Shown here: piece after piece, positions 37,805 through 45,560 of the stretch
Position numbering within the stretch: position 1 is the stretch's first letter
How the letters are laid out: every line of letters starts with the position of its first letter
From: Olivibacter domesticus
Lineage (GTDB): Bacteria > Bacteroidota > Bacteroidia > Sphingobacteriales > Sphingobacteriaceae
Reading direction: 5' to 3'
Assembly (NCBI RefSeq): GCF_900109575.1
Contig: NZ_FOAF01000001.1
Span: 901,662-965,661 of the forward strand
Length of the DNA stretch: 64,000 nucleotides
The notes under the pieces: generated by a model
What the model was told of the DNA's origin: nothing
The model's input: only the letters and a program-made list of their open reading frames with translations
Databases searched by the model: none
Translations under genes and position numbers: made by a program

Positions 37805-37993
37805 ATGGATATCTGAATGCAATAAGCTTATTAATATAAGTATAACAAATTAACATGTTTTCATAGAATCTGGCAACAAAATATTAATAAATTGCAAATA
37901 ACTGTGAATTTTCCCCAGTATTCTCACCAATAACATAATGCATTATCAGGAACAGAGACCTAACTTGGTCAGCTATGTGAACCATAATTAATG

Positions 37994-38827
37994 CTAGATC
38001 TCTTTTAAAAGTAGCAATGGAATTTTGGTCAATTCGATCATTCTTTCGCTGGCACTCCGATGGAACAGTTTTTCAAAAAAGTGATAGTTTCGAGCAATCA
38101 TAATAAGCAAGCCTGCTTGATGTTCTAAAGCAAAATTTATTATGCCGTTGATCAAATCTTTATCGTCTAAATAATGAAATTCTGTATTCATATCTTCAAA
38201 TAACTCATGGAGTTTATATTGATCTACTATGGTATCAGGATTGAAGTGCTCCGACTCATTATGATCAATATTTACTATAAGTAATCTAGTGTTCAAATCT
38301 TTGACGAAGCTTTTGATTATATTTGAAGGAGTAGTTTTGGCAACTTCTTTTAAGTCGCACGCATAAACTATGTTATTAAAAATCCTGTACGATGCTTCTT
38401 TTGGAACGACCAGCAAAGGATATTTAGTATCTCTTGCCATGGCTATTGCATTGCTTCCCATAAAAACCTTCTGCCATTTGGTTTTACCTGAAGCACCTAT
38501 TGCAATGAATACATGTTGATATTGATCTGCTAATTTATTTACGCCCAAGGTAAGGGGTAATTCATTTGTTACACGTTCAAAGGTTACATCTTCCGTTATG
38601 TTAAGAAGTTTGTCTTCCAATTGCTGGAGTTTTTCATGGGATTCTTCTCGAAGCACTTCATACGTTTTAGGTGTATCTAATGGTACATCACTTACAGCCG
38701 GCGCAATCTCGTATGAATGATATAAAATAATTTTCCGAACATTTAAGCGTGGGGCCAACAATGTAATGTACTGAGCTGTATTAAACGCTGATTCGGAAAA
38801 ATCGGTAGCAAATACTATAGCTTTCAT
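37994..38827 (-). CDS. Universal stress protein, tandem-domain
   Basis: A 277-residue protein with two UspA-like halves. The first starts KAIVFATDFSESAFNTAQYI and ends with the ATP-loop-like IGASGKTKWQKVFMGSNAIAMARDTKYPLLVVP; the second is more diverged, with NIVYACDLKE at its start and KIPLLLL at its end. The first half keeps a G-x2-G-x9-G(S/T) pattern only partly. Soluble, probably a stress or energy-status protein. It lies 84 bases after a similar gene and may be co-transcribed with it. Confidence 0.85.
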   Translation of the reverse strand: MKAIVFATDFSESAFNTAQYITLLAPRLNVRKIILYHSYEIAPAVSDVPLDTPKTYEVLREESHEKLQQLEDKLLNITEDVTFERVTNELPLTLGVNKLADQYQHVFIAIGASGKTKWQKVFMGSNAIAMARDTKYPLLVVPKEASYRIFNNIVYACDLKEVAKTTPSNIIKSFVKDLNTRLLIVNIDHNESEHFNPDTIVDQYKLHELFEDMNTEFHYLDDKDLINGIINFALEHQAGLLIMIARNYHFFEKLFHRSASERMIELTKIPLLLLKEI

Positions 38828-38911
38828 AACTATTTTATTTATGATTAGGCTACTTTATCTTCCTATAACAAATGCTCGTTTTCCCTTGTTAATAATGCCC
38901 ATTTTATACCT

Positions 38912-39775
38912 TTAGTTTTTGTCAACTTTCTTAGTCTTATTAATTATCAGCATGGGAACAATTGCCTGAAAAGATAATCCTTCAGCTACACTAAATAAGA
39001 AAAGTTTTTGGAAGAATGATCTATCTTGTTTCGTGAAAAGCACCAGTAATGAAGGCTTCATAACCGTAATTTTATCTCTTAAATTTCTTAACAATGTGTG
39101 CAACGAATTTGTTTTCTCAAAGTGAAAACTTAAGCCATATTCGTACATTTTACTATAATCTTGACTAATATATTCATTTGGAACCAACGAGATATCGGGG
39201 CCGAAATGTAATATTTCAACGGGGCTTCGTATTGGTCTGGCGAAAGCAAGGACTTTTTTAAGTTCTATTTCAAAATCCAATAAATCGGAAGCGTATACAA
39301 TTTTAGTTATATCGCTAACTTTAAACATCTGAGGAACAACAATAACTGGTATAATAGATTTTGAAACTAAGTTTCCTGTATTAGTGCCAAATATTCTATC
39401 AATGCTTCCGGCTCCCTTCGAACTTATACATATATAATCGAATTGGTGATGCTTTTCAGAATAATTCAATATTGCACTATCAGCTCGCACACCTTGTATA
39501 ACTTGCAATGTATAATTTTTTGGAGGCAGATCCATTTCACCATAAATTGCAGACACAAATGTTTCGAGTTTTAATAGATATGTAGATTTTTCTTTTTCAT
39601 TATCAATGTAAGTCTTTTCTTCTATATCATGGCCCACATGATATGGGGAAGCATGTAGATAACTCACATAGATGAATTCCAATTCGGCACTCGTAATATT
39701 TGCTAAATGTATTGCAAATTGGATACCCGCTATTGAATTGGTAGAGAAATCTGTCGGAACTAAAATTCGCTTCAT
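38912..39775 (-). CDS. Universal stress protein, tandem-domain (paralogue)
   Basis: A 287-residue tandem UspA protein. The first half begins KRILVPTDFSTNSIAGIQFAIHLA and has the ATP-site-like ISSKGAGSIDRIFGTNTGNLVSKS followed by IIPVIVVPQ. The second half starts KIVYASDLLDFEIELKK and lacks the G-rich loop. It resembles the following gene in architecture but is clearly diverged, so the pair is an old duplication. Such tandem UspA pairs are common in this phylum. Confidence 0.85.
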   Translation of the reverse strand: MKRILVPTDFSTNSIAGIQFAIHLANITSAELEFIYVSYLHASPYHVGHDIEEKTYIDNEKEKSTYLLKLETFVSAIYGEMDLPPKNYTLQVIQGVRADSAILNYSEKHHQFDYICISSKGAGSIDRIFGTNTGNLVSKSIIPVIVVPQMFKVSDITKIVYASDLLDFEIELKKVLAFARPIRSPVEILHFGPDISLVPNEYISQDYSKMYEYGLSFHFEKTNSLHTLLRNLRDKITVMKPSLLVLFTKQDRSFFQKLFLFSVAEGLSFQAIVPMLIINKTKKVDKN

Positions 39776-39892
39776 AACTGGTAATATATGCTGACAACTT
39801 AAAGTAAAGATAATATATTTCTAGGAGAATATTTTATTATGTATCGGGTTTGGGATTCTACATTCAATTGTTAAACTAACTTCTTAAAATAA

Positions 39893-39900
39893 TATCTTTG
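39893..39900 (+). promoter_or_regulatory. -7 box of the TetR gene at 39935
   Basis: TATCTTTG matches TAnnTTTG exactly, 34 bases before the start codon; a TTG lies 22 bases upstream at 39868-39870. Confidence 0.55.
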
Positions 39901-39934
39901 TACGAATTTTAAGAAACAAATAGCATCTATATTT

Positions 39935-40477
39935 ATGAAAAAGCCAGGGGCTAACAGAAGAGAAAAGATAATGAGTGCAGCGCTTCTGTTGTTTTCTGCA
40001 AAAGGCTATGCTGATACTTCAACAAAATTGATAGCGAAAGAGGCAAATGTTTCTGAGGCACTCATTTTTAAGCATTTTGAGAATAAAGATAAGCTTCTTT
40101 TTCATCTTATCAAATCGGGTTACCGAAGAGTTCTTGCACAAAATAAGGGCATGCTCACTTATAGTGACCCTAGTTCTTTTTTGAAAAACATGATTGACTT
40201 ACCAAGAAAGCTCGTTAGTGAGGAGCCACTTTTTTGGCGGTTGCAGGAGAGGCTTTCGCATCACGATTTTTCAAAGCAGCAGCATTATCATTTTATGAAA
40301 CCTGTTAATACCATTGTTAATAAAGCATTCACAGAACTAGGGATGTTAAACCCTGACCTGGAAACTCAATTTCTATTATTAATAATTGATACTATGTGGA
40401 AGAAAGAGGCCGTTGGTGATTTGGAAAACATCGCAGCACTAGCGGAGCTAATAAAAACGAAATATGGCTTGCAATAA
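39935..40477 (+). CDS. TetR/AcrR-family transcriptional regulator
   Basis: A 180-residue regulator. The DNA-binding domain is at residues about 8-55 (KIMSAALLLFSAKGYADTS, LIAKEANVSEALIFKHFENKDKL). The C-terminal helical domain is unlike that of the efflux regulator at 6787. Its target is unclear: it is divergent from the universal stress gene, and the next plus-strand gene is 0.9 kb away. Confidence 0.88.
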   Translation: MKKPGANRREKIMSAALLLFSAKGYADTSTKLIAKEANVSEALIFKHFENKDKLLFHLIKSGYRRVLAQNKGMLTYSDPSSFLKNMIDLPRKLVSEEPLFWRLQERLSHHDFSKQQHYHFMKPVNTIVNKAFTELGMLNPDLETQFLLLIIDTMWKKEAVGDLENIAALAELIKTKYGLQ

Positions 40478-40530
40478 AACGGTGTTCTTCATAAAGGTGA
40501 GTGTTCACTTACTTATTTTTCATTTATATT

Positions 40531-40560
40531 TTTGTAATTGGGTTTTAACTATTACATTTG
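40531..40560 (+). promoter_or_regulatory. Strong orphan promoter
   Basis: TTTG (40531-40534), 18 bases, TACATTTG (40553-40560): one of the closest matches to the Bacteroidota consensus in the window. Initiation is expected near 40567. No open reading frame follows on this strand for 740 bases. Confidence 0.6.
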
Positions 40561-40566
40561 CCTAAC

Positions 40567-40652
40567 TAATCAATTATAAAACTAAGAATTATACATATAA
40601 AGTCGTGAATTTTACTAGTCCTCAATTTAGTAAGATTCGCGATTTTCCTTTG
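40567..40652 (+). ncRNA. Candidate small RNA ending in a 16-bp hairpin
   Basis: Downstream of the orphan promoter an uninterrupted 16-pair stem (40602-40617 with 40628-40643, three G-U pairs, 10-base loop GTCCTCAATT) is followed by ATTTTCCTTT. This would give a transcript of about 85 bases with a terminator-like 3' end. It is not a known class I recognise (not tmRNA, 6S, SRP RNA or a riboswitch). The hairpin might instead end the 117-residue gene on the other strand. The rest of the gap (40653-40801) contains only smaller hairpins. Confidence 0.35.
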
Positions 40653-40801
40653 TTAAAAGCCTTCGATTATTAAACGCTAAATTCCCGTATATATTTTGTC
40701 TGATAAATTATTAATATAAGCTCTGTTTCGAGCCAGAGGGAATAGTGCGAAGTTAAGGCTATAATTTCGGTATCTTTATTTGGACGCTAGTAGCGTTTTC
40801 A

Positions 40802-41155
40802 TTATTTAAACAGAAAAACTGGCTCCTCATATTTCTTTTGTTCGTCTTGTGTATATGATAGCGAATTAATTTCTCTTCTTAACTGCTTGTTCAAAACAAT
40901 CTCATTATCTTGTTCTGTAAAGCTGCGATTTCCAACATTACGTATTTCGTCTAAATGAAGAAACAATCCTTTTAATGCTTTATAAATATTCCTTAAATAT
41001 TTTTCGTTTGTGGAGCAAAGATCACTTGTTGTCAGATCACCTACATCCTGAAAGTGCAATTCTGTTATTTTTCCATTAGTAATTGCTGCAGTGAATTCGT
41101 GGGTGTCTGGAAAATCCCATTTAAGCTCATGAATGGTAGTAGTTGTTATTTCCAT
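40802..41155 (-). CDS. Hypothetical protein (117 aa)
   Basis: A soluble protein of 117 residues with no signal peptide. It starts MEITTTTIHELKWDF, has a beta-rich N-terminal half (AAITNGKITELHFQDVG) and a helical, charged C-terminal half (LRREINSLSYTQDEQKK). No family recognised. It is isolated between the candidate small RNA and the divergent M23 peptidase gene. Codon use looks like its neighbours, and the long open frame in this AT-rich region suggests a real gene. Confidence 0.55.
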   Translation of the reverse strand: MEITTTTIHELKWDFPDTHEFTAAITNGKITELHFQDVGDLTTSDLCSTNEKYLRNIYKALKGLFLHLDEIRNVGNRSFTEQDNEIVLNKQLRREINSLSYTQDEQKKYEEPVFLFK

Positions 41156-41311
41156 TGCCTTTGATTTATAGTTAATAATGTATTTTATAGTTCAAAAGTC
41201 TATATATTAATTATTTAGGGTAATGCAATATCTATACCAGTATTGCTTTTTTTTGAAAAAGTGTCCTATCTTCACAATAAATATGTTCTTTTTTTGTTAT
41301 TTATATACATT

Positions 41312-41374
41312 ATGTGGATATTTAAAAGCTTTAAGACAAAAATTAATGAATCATCCAAACCGACCATAAAATAA
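41312..41374 (+). CDS. Possible 20-codon leader ORF coupled to the M23 gene
   Basis: An open frame of 20 codons, rich in Lys and Ser (MWIFKSFKTKINESSKPTIK), whose TAA stop overlaps the ATG of the peptidase gene in TAATG. The arrangement would allow translational coupling. There is no conservation evidence available, so it may be chance. Confidence 0.25.
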   Translation: MWIFKSFKTKINESSKPTIK

Positions 41375-42699
41375 TGAATTTTAAAAAAAGTACAGCTAGT
41401 ATACTTTTGATATTACTTATTGTATTAATTGGAGGAGTAGTTTTCCTTTCAGGCTTTGAAACGGAAGCAACGAGAGACGAAATCAATCAGAAAATAGCTG
41501 CTGAACAACAAAAGATAACACATCAACCGTCACCTAAATTATTCAACCTTGCTATTGATTCATTTAATGTTGATCAAAAGAAAATAGAGAGGAACGAATT
41601 CCTTTCAAATATTTTGGAAAATTATCAGGTTGATCCAATAGCGATTGCTAACCTGGTTGAAAAATCAAGGAAAATTTTTAATGTTAGAAAAATTACTGCT
41701 GGTAATCCATATACGATTCTTAGCTATAAAAATAAACCTGAAAAGGCCGCTTATTTTATTTACCAACCAAATGCCATTGACTATATAGTATATGATTTAC
41801 GTGACACGCTTAATGTATACGCTGGTAAAAAGAATGTAGTAACAAAAGTGGAAACATTGGCGAGCACTATTAATAACTCACTTTATGATGCGCTACAACG
41901 TAACGGTGGTGATCCTCTATTGGCCATGCAATTGGCTTCTATTTACGGGTGGGCAATAGATTTTTATAACATAAGTGAAGACGACTGGTTTAAAATTCAA
42001 TATGAAAGACAATATGTAGAAGATAAACCGGTAGGACCTGGAAGGATAAAAGCAGCTATTTTTTCTCATAAGGGTAAAGAATTATCTGCTTTCTATTTTC
42101 AACCTGATAGCTTATCAAAAGGAGAATATTATGATGAAAATGGCAATAGTGTGAAGAGGATGTTTTTGAAAGCTCCATTAAAATTCAGTAGAATAACCTC
42201 AAAATATACAAGAAGGCGTTTGCATCCTGTTCAGAAAATTTGGAAAGCGCATTTGGGCACAGATTACGCTGCTCCTAGCGGCACTCCTATTATTGCAACG
42301 GGCAATGGCATTGTGCTTGATTCTAAGTTTTCTAAATTTAATGGAAACTATGTAAAAATTAAACACAATGGCACTTACACTACTCAATATTTGCATATGA
42401 GCAAAAGAGCTGTTCGACAAGGACAACGTGTGCAGCAGGGGCAAATAATTGGGTATGTAGGAAGTACCGGCCTAGCTACAGGACCTCATGTATGTTACAG
42501 GTTTTGGAAGGATGGTAGACAGGTGGATGCATTAAAGCAAAATTTTCGGGAGACTATTCCACTGGAAAAACAACATTTAGCGATTTTTAAGAAGAATGTA
42601 CAGCAAAAACAGGAAACTTTGTCGTCTTTAAACGTGTTAAATGAACAAGAGCTCACTGCTAATAACCAGAAAGTTGATGAGCGTGAGCCTGCTTTATAA
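41374..42699 (+). CDS. M23-family metallopeptidase (peptidoglycan-related)
   Basis: A 441-residue envelope protein anchored by an N-terminal membrane segment (residues 9-28, ASILLILLIVLIGGVVFL). An OapA/LysM-like middle part (about 80-270) precedes the M23 domain at about residues 285-390: HLGTDYAAPSGTPI supplies the first His and Asp zinc ligands, TTQYLHMS and GPHVCYRFW the later catalytic and zinc histidines. The full HxxxD ... HxH-like set appears intact, so it is likely an active endopeptidase of peptidoglycan rather than a degenerate activator. Single gene. Confidence 0.9.
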   Translation: MNFKKSTASILLILLIVLIGGVVFLSGFETEATRDEINQKIAAEQQKITHQPSPKLFNLAIDSFNVDQKKIERNEFLSNILENYQVDPIAIANLVEKSRKIFNVRKITAGNPYTILSYKNKPEKAAYFIYQPNAIDYIVYDLRDTLNVYAGKKNVVTKVETLASTINNSLYDALQRNGGDPLLAMQLASIYGWAIDFYNISEDDWFKIQYERQYVEDKPVGPGRIKAAIFSHKGKELSAFYFQPDSLSKGEYYDENGNSVKRMFLKAPLKFSRITSKYTRRRLHPVQKIWKAHLGTDYAAPSGTPIIATGNGIVLDSKFSKFNGNYVKIKHNGTYTTQYLHMSKRAVRQGQRVQQGQIIGYVGSTGLATGPHVCYRFWKDGRQVDALKQNFRETIPLEKQHLAIFKKNVQQKQETLSSLNVLNEQELTANNQKVDEREPAL

Positions 42700-43145
42700 A
42701 AACATAGCGTTTGTTATGTACCCCTAAATATTTTCTATATAGACAATTGGAGCTTTTTTGTTCTATTTTCGTTCCTAATTTATTGTACGCTTTTTTGTAC
42801 ACATACTCAGCAAATTTCTAATGTGTATGCATATTGTCTTTGATTTATCTTTACACCTCAACAATACTTTCTCGCTAGTTACTTCTTATTTATTACAGGG
42901 GCTTTCTAGATTTTATCTATGCCAAGTCCGGTATTTTTATGTAAAACCTAGTATCATATTGGACTCAATACGGACTCACCATGGACTCACATAGAAGAAA
43001 GCACCTAGCAAACTAGTCTTTGGTATTTTCACGCTTAGAAGAAATTTCGTGTTTTTTTATAAGTATTTGAAAGGATCATAAAGGTAAAGGTAATATAAGA
43101 ATTTACAAGTTAAATTTGGAAAACAGCAGCTAAACACGGGTTGCG
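42700..43145. other. Gene-free stretch
   Basis: About 450 AT-rich bases after the peptidase gene with no convincing open frame, RNA or mobile gene. It includes the TGTAC...GTACA inverted repeat near 42785-42805 and the phased GGACTCA repeats at 42961-42989. The short frames on the minus strand further on (43217-43520) look like chance. Confidence 0.5.
42961..42989 (+). repeat. Three GGACTCA repeats with an 11-base period
   Basis: GGACTCA occurs at 42961, 42972 and 42983, exactly one DNA helical turn apart, with unrelated 4-base spacers. This phasing puts all three copies on the same face of the helix, as in activator or recombinase arm sites. No protein gene is adjacent that would explain it. 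Confidence 0.6.
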
Positions 43146-43160
43146 CGGATATAATATCCG
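43146..43160. promoter_or_regulatory. 15-base operator-like dyad
   Basis: Perfect inverted repeat CGGATAT-a-ATATCCG, located 18 bases upstream of a TACCTTTG -7 box, so it covers the -33 region of the small transcript below. Same 7-1-7 geometry as the dyad at 3644, with a different sequence. Confidence 0.5.
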
Positions 43161-43178
43161 ATAGCCACAAATACAATA

Positions 43179-43186
43179 TACCTTTG
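43179..43186 (+). promoter_or_regulatory. -7 box of a small transcript
   Basis: TACCTTTG fits TAnnTTTG. Initiation near 43193 would give a transcript of about 170 bases ending at the terminator at 43332-43364. Confidence 0.45.
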
Positions 43187-43240
43187 TATTTTATTCAAGT
43201 TAAAATTTTCCCAATTTTATAAAAATCTACTTATAGCACA

Positions 43241-43333
43241 ATGTCTTACATACCAGCAGCATTTGGTGCGGTAGTAGCCTCTGTTACTATTAAGGATTTG
43301 ATGGGTATTAGTAAATGCTTCTTTTCTATTTAA
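43241..43333 (+). CDS. Possible 30-residue hydrophobic peptide or small RNA
   Basis: ATG-to-TAA frame of 30 codons (begins MSYIPAAFGAVVASVTIK, ends CFFSI), hydrophobic with one Cys. It lies between a TACCTTTG box and a very strong terminator that starts inside its stop codon. The ribosome-binding site is weak, as is usual here. The unit is equally compatible with a small regulatory RNA in which the frame is accidental. No family recognised. Confidence 0.35.
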   Translation: MSYIPAAFGAVVASVTIKDLMGISKCFFSI

Positions 43334-43364
43334 AAGGCCTCCTGGAGATTGGAGGCCTTTTTTT
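43332..43364 (+). terminator. Strong terminator of the small transcript
   Basis: Perfect 11-bp stem AAAAGGCCTCC/GGAGGCCTTTT with an 8-base loop followed by more T. No other gene points into it from the left within 630 bases, so it must close a short transcript. The following 43365-43578 region shows nothing else. Confidence 0.85.
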
Positions 43365-43578
43365 ATTATTAAAAAAAAGTGGCCGGATGGCCTTAGACAT
43401 AGGGACAACAAATATACTAAATCTCTTTATATATTTCATATTTATAACATTTATTTCATATTTATAAAAAAATAAACTAAAGGGTACTATAATAGATAAC
43501 CAAGAGGTTACAACGACCATAGGTAATATAAAAATAATTTATTAGTTAAATTGTTGTTTCAGGTGTAAAAATATGCTT

Positions 43579-44100
43579 TTATTGAAGTTTCCAACCTTCC
43601 TTAGTTAAGGCAAAAACCGCTTGGCGTTCTTTCGTTTTAGTAAAATCTTTTTTCTCTAGTTTAGTAAATGGCGTTTGGTTTACAAATTTAGTAGTGTAGA
43701 TTACTTGCGCACGGTCTTTATTTTGATTGAACGTTAGTTGTATAATCTGATCTAATACTTCATCTGCTAGCTTAACTTTTTGGACCGAACTTAGCTGTCC
43801 CTTATCTGGAGGCAGTAAATGCGGTTTAGCTAAATCGGTAAATTCAATAACTGCTCCATTATTGTCGCCTGTTTTTCTATTACGCTGTACGTTAACCAAC
43901 CCTTCTTTCTCCAAGCCAGCGTCTAACATTTTCCTTCCGTCTTCAGAATCTTTAAAATAGATCTGATAGCTGTGCGTATTCGGATAATTTCCTTTTTTTT
44001 GTAAGAGGGCGAGTGCATCTTCCTTACTCAACTCCTTCTTTGAACAAGCAGATATTAGTGCCATGCAAACAAATAGTATTGAAATTGTATTTTTTATCAT
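43579..44100 (-). CDS. Hypothetical lipoprotein
   Basis: A 173-residue lipoprotein (signal ending in lipobox LISAC). The mature part is mixed alpha/beta and lysine-rich: SKEDALALLQKKGNYP helix, a THSYQIYFKDSEDGRKML region, and RAQVIYTTKFVNQTPF strands ending FALTKEGWKLQ. I do not recognise the family. Single gene, divergent from satD; 105 bases separate the two starts. Confidence 0.7.
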   Translation of the reverse strand: MIKNTISILFVCMALISACSKKELSKEDALALLQKKGNYPNTHSYQIYFKDSEDGRKMLDAGLEKEGLVNVQRNRKTGDNNGAVIEFTDLAKPHLLPPDKGQLSSVQKVKLADEVLDQIIQLTFNQNKDRAQVIYTTKFVNQTPFTKLEKKDFTKTKERQAVFALTKEGWKLQ

Positions 44101-44163
44101 GATAATTTATATTTCTGTTCTGTAAAAGTATTAAATTTTTAAAAATGACATTTCTATATTAAC

Positions 44164-44197
44164 CCGATATTTTGAATTATCGGATTATTAACCGATT
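44164..44197. promoter_or_regulatory. Three phased CCGATA half-sites before satD
   Basis: CCGATA (44164), TATCGG (44178) and CCGATT (44192) alternate in orientation with 8-base spacers, making two overlapping inverted repeats that end 9 bases before the satD start codon. The SatD-type protein has a C-terminal helix-turn-helix, so an autoregulatory site is plausible. Confidence 0.5.
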
Positions 44198-44205
44198 TTT
44201 ATCAA

Positions 44206-44817
44206 ATGATTGCAGTTTTAACAGGTGATATCGTCAATTCGAGAAGTGCAAATTCTCCTAAAGAATGGCAGGATTTACTCAAGTTCTCATTGAATAAAGC
44301 GTCTACTACAGGACGATGGGAAATATATAGAGGTGATAGCTTTCAAGCTGAGCTTTCGAATCCAACCGATGCATTAAAATCGGCCCTTTACATTAAAGCC
44401 TGTATCAAAACAGTGAAAGGGCTGGATGTAAGGTTAGCAATAGGTATTGGAAAAAAAGGTTTTACCGCTAATAACGTTAACGAATCGTATGGTGATGCCT
44501 ATATTAACTCCGGAGAAAGATTTGAGTTACTAAAGAAGGATAAAATCAAACTTGCAATAAATACAAATAGTGAAAAGTTCAATGAAGAATTTAATCTATA
44601 CTTCAAATTAGCTTTAACTTTTATGGACAATTGGACACAAAATTCGGCTATCTTAGTAAAGACTTTTTTTGAAAATGAACGGCTGTCACAAAGAGAGCTA
44701 GGAGCTTTATTGGGTATCAGTCAGTCTTCAACCAGCGAGCGCTTTAACAGAGCCTATGTTGCCGAAATTGTAGAGCTTAATGACCTATTTGTTAAAAGAA
44801 TAAATGAACTTATCTAA
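44206..44817 (+). CDS. SatD-family protein with C-terminal HTH
   Basis: A 203-residue protein of the SatD family. Family hallmarks are the N-terminal MIAVLTGDIVNSR and the DSFQAELSNPTDALKSALYIKA segment, which recall a ferredoxin-like (nucleotide-cyclase-like) fold. The C-terminus (about residues 160-200, LSQRELGALLGISQSSTSERF) is a helix-turn-helix. SatD was first named in streptococcal acid tolerance; its biochemical role is unknown. Its partner DUF3307 gene starts 2 bases later, a pairing that recurs in many genomes. Candidate operator sites lie directly upstream. Confidence 0.85.
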   Translation: MIAVLTGDIVNSRSANSPKEWQDLLKFSLNKASTTGRWEIYRGDSFQAELSNPTDALKSALYIKACIKTVKGLDVRLAIGIGKKGFTANNVNESYGDAYINSGERFELLKKDKIKLAINTNSEKFNEEFNLYFKLALTFMDNWTQNSAILVKTFFENERLSQRELGALLGISQSSTSERFNRAYVAEIVELNDLFVKRINELI

Positions 44818-44819
44818 CT

Positions 44820-45542
44820 ATGATACTTTTTATAAAATTATTAATAGCGCATTTAATTGGCGATTTCTTTTTGCAGTCGGCTAAAGCTGTTAAGCAAAAA
44901 GAAGTCAAAAAGGTTAAGTCATCCTATTTATATATCCATTGCCTCCTTCATACAGTTTTGTCGTTGTTGGTTTCGTGGGATATTCACTTCTGGCCCTATG
45001 CACTGCTTATAGGCTGTACCCACTTATTAATAGATACTGCTAAACTCTATGTTTTAAATAATAAATGGAAATTGGAGATTTTTCTAGCGGACCAGGTACT
45101 GCATATACTGGTACTTTTGGTAGTATCCTTACTTTACAAAGATTTCCATTTTGAGTTTAATTGGTTATTTGATTTAAGAGCAATACTCCTATATGTTTCT
45201 TTACTTCTTTTGACTAGCCCCTCTTCTATTTTTATAAAAATGGCCATTTCTAAATGGTCGCCACAGAACTATGAGGAAAAGAAGGTGAACGATTCTTTGC
45301 AGAATGCTGGTAAATGGATTGGTAATTTGGAAAGACTCCTAATATTTATTTTTATTATAATTGGCAGATTCGAAGCAATAGGCTTCTTATTGGCTGCAAA
45401 ATCTATTTTTAGATTTGGAGATTTAAAGCAGGGAGAAGACCGAAGGCTCACAGAATACGTATTGATTGGTACACTGTTGAGCTTCGGTATAGCTATATTA
45501 ATTGGCATTTTATATGAAATTTCAATAAAATCTATTACTTAA
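44820..45542 (+). CDS. DUF3307 membrane protein
   Basis: A 240-residue membrane protein with about six hydrophobic segments. The start KLLIAHLIGDFFLQSAKAVKQK and the HCLLHTVLSLLV and GCTHLLIDTAKLY segments (conserved His and Asp in the membrane) are the DUF3307 signature. A second hydrophobic part covers residues 125-240. It is the constant partner of SatD-type genes; the two are tightly linked here. Function unknown. Convergent with the metal-efflux operon, with only 18 bases between. Confidence 0.88.
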   Translation: MILFIKLLIAHLIGDFFLQSAKAVKQKEVKKVKSSYLYIHCLLHTVLSLLVSWDIHFWPYALLIGCTHLLIDTAKLYVLNNKWKLEIFLADQVLHILVLLVVSLLYKDFHFEFNWLFDLRAILLYVSLLLLTSPSSIFIKMAISKWSPQNYEEKKVNDSLQNAGKWIGNLERLLIFIFIIIGRFEAIGFLLAAKSIFRFGDLKQGEDRRLTEYVLIGTLLSFGIAILIGILYEISIKSIT

Positions 45543-45560
45543 ACTAATAGCTGATTGGGG

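Noticed and set aside
43217-43520. Two 64-residue minus-strand frames
   Set aside because: They overlap each other and the strong plus-strand terminator, with no start-site or family support.
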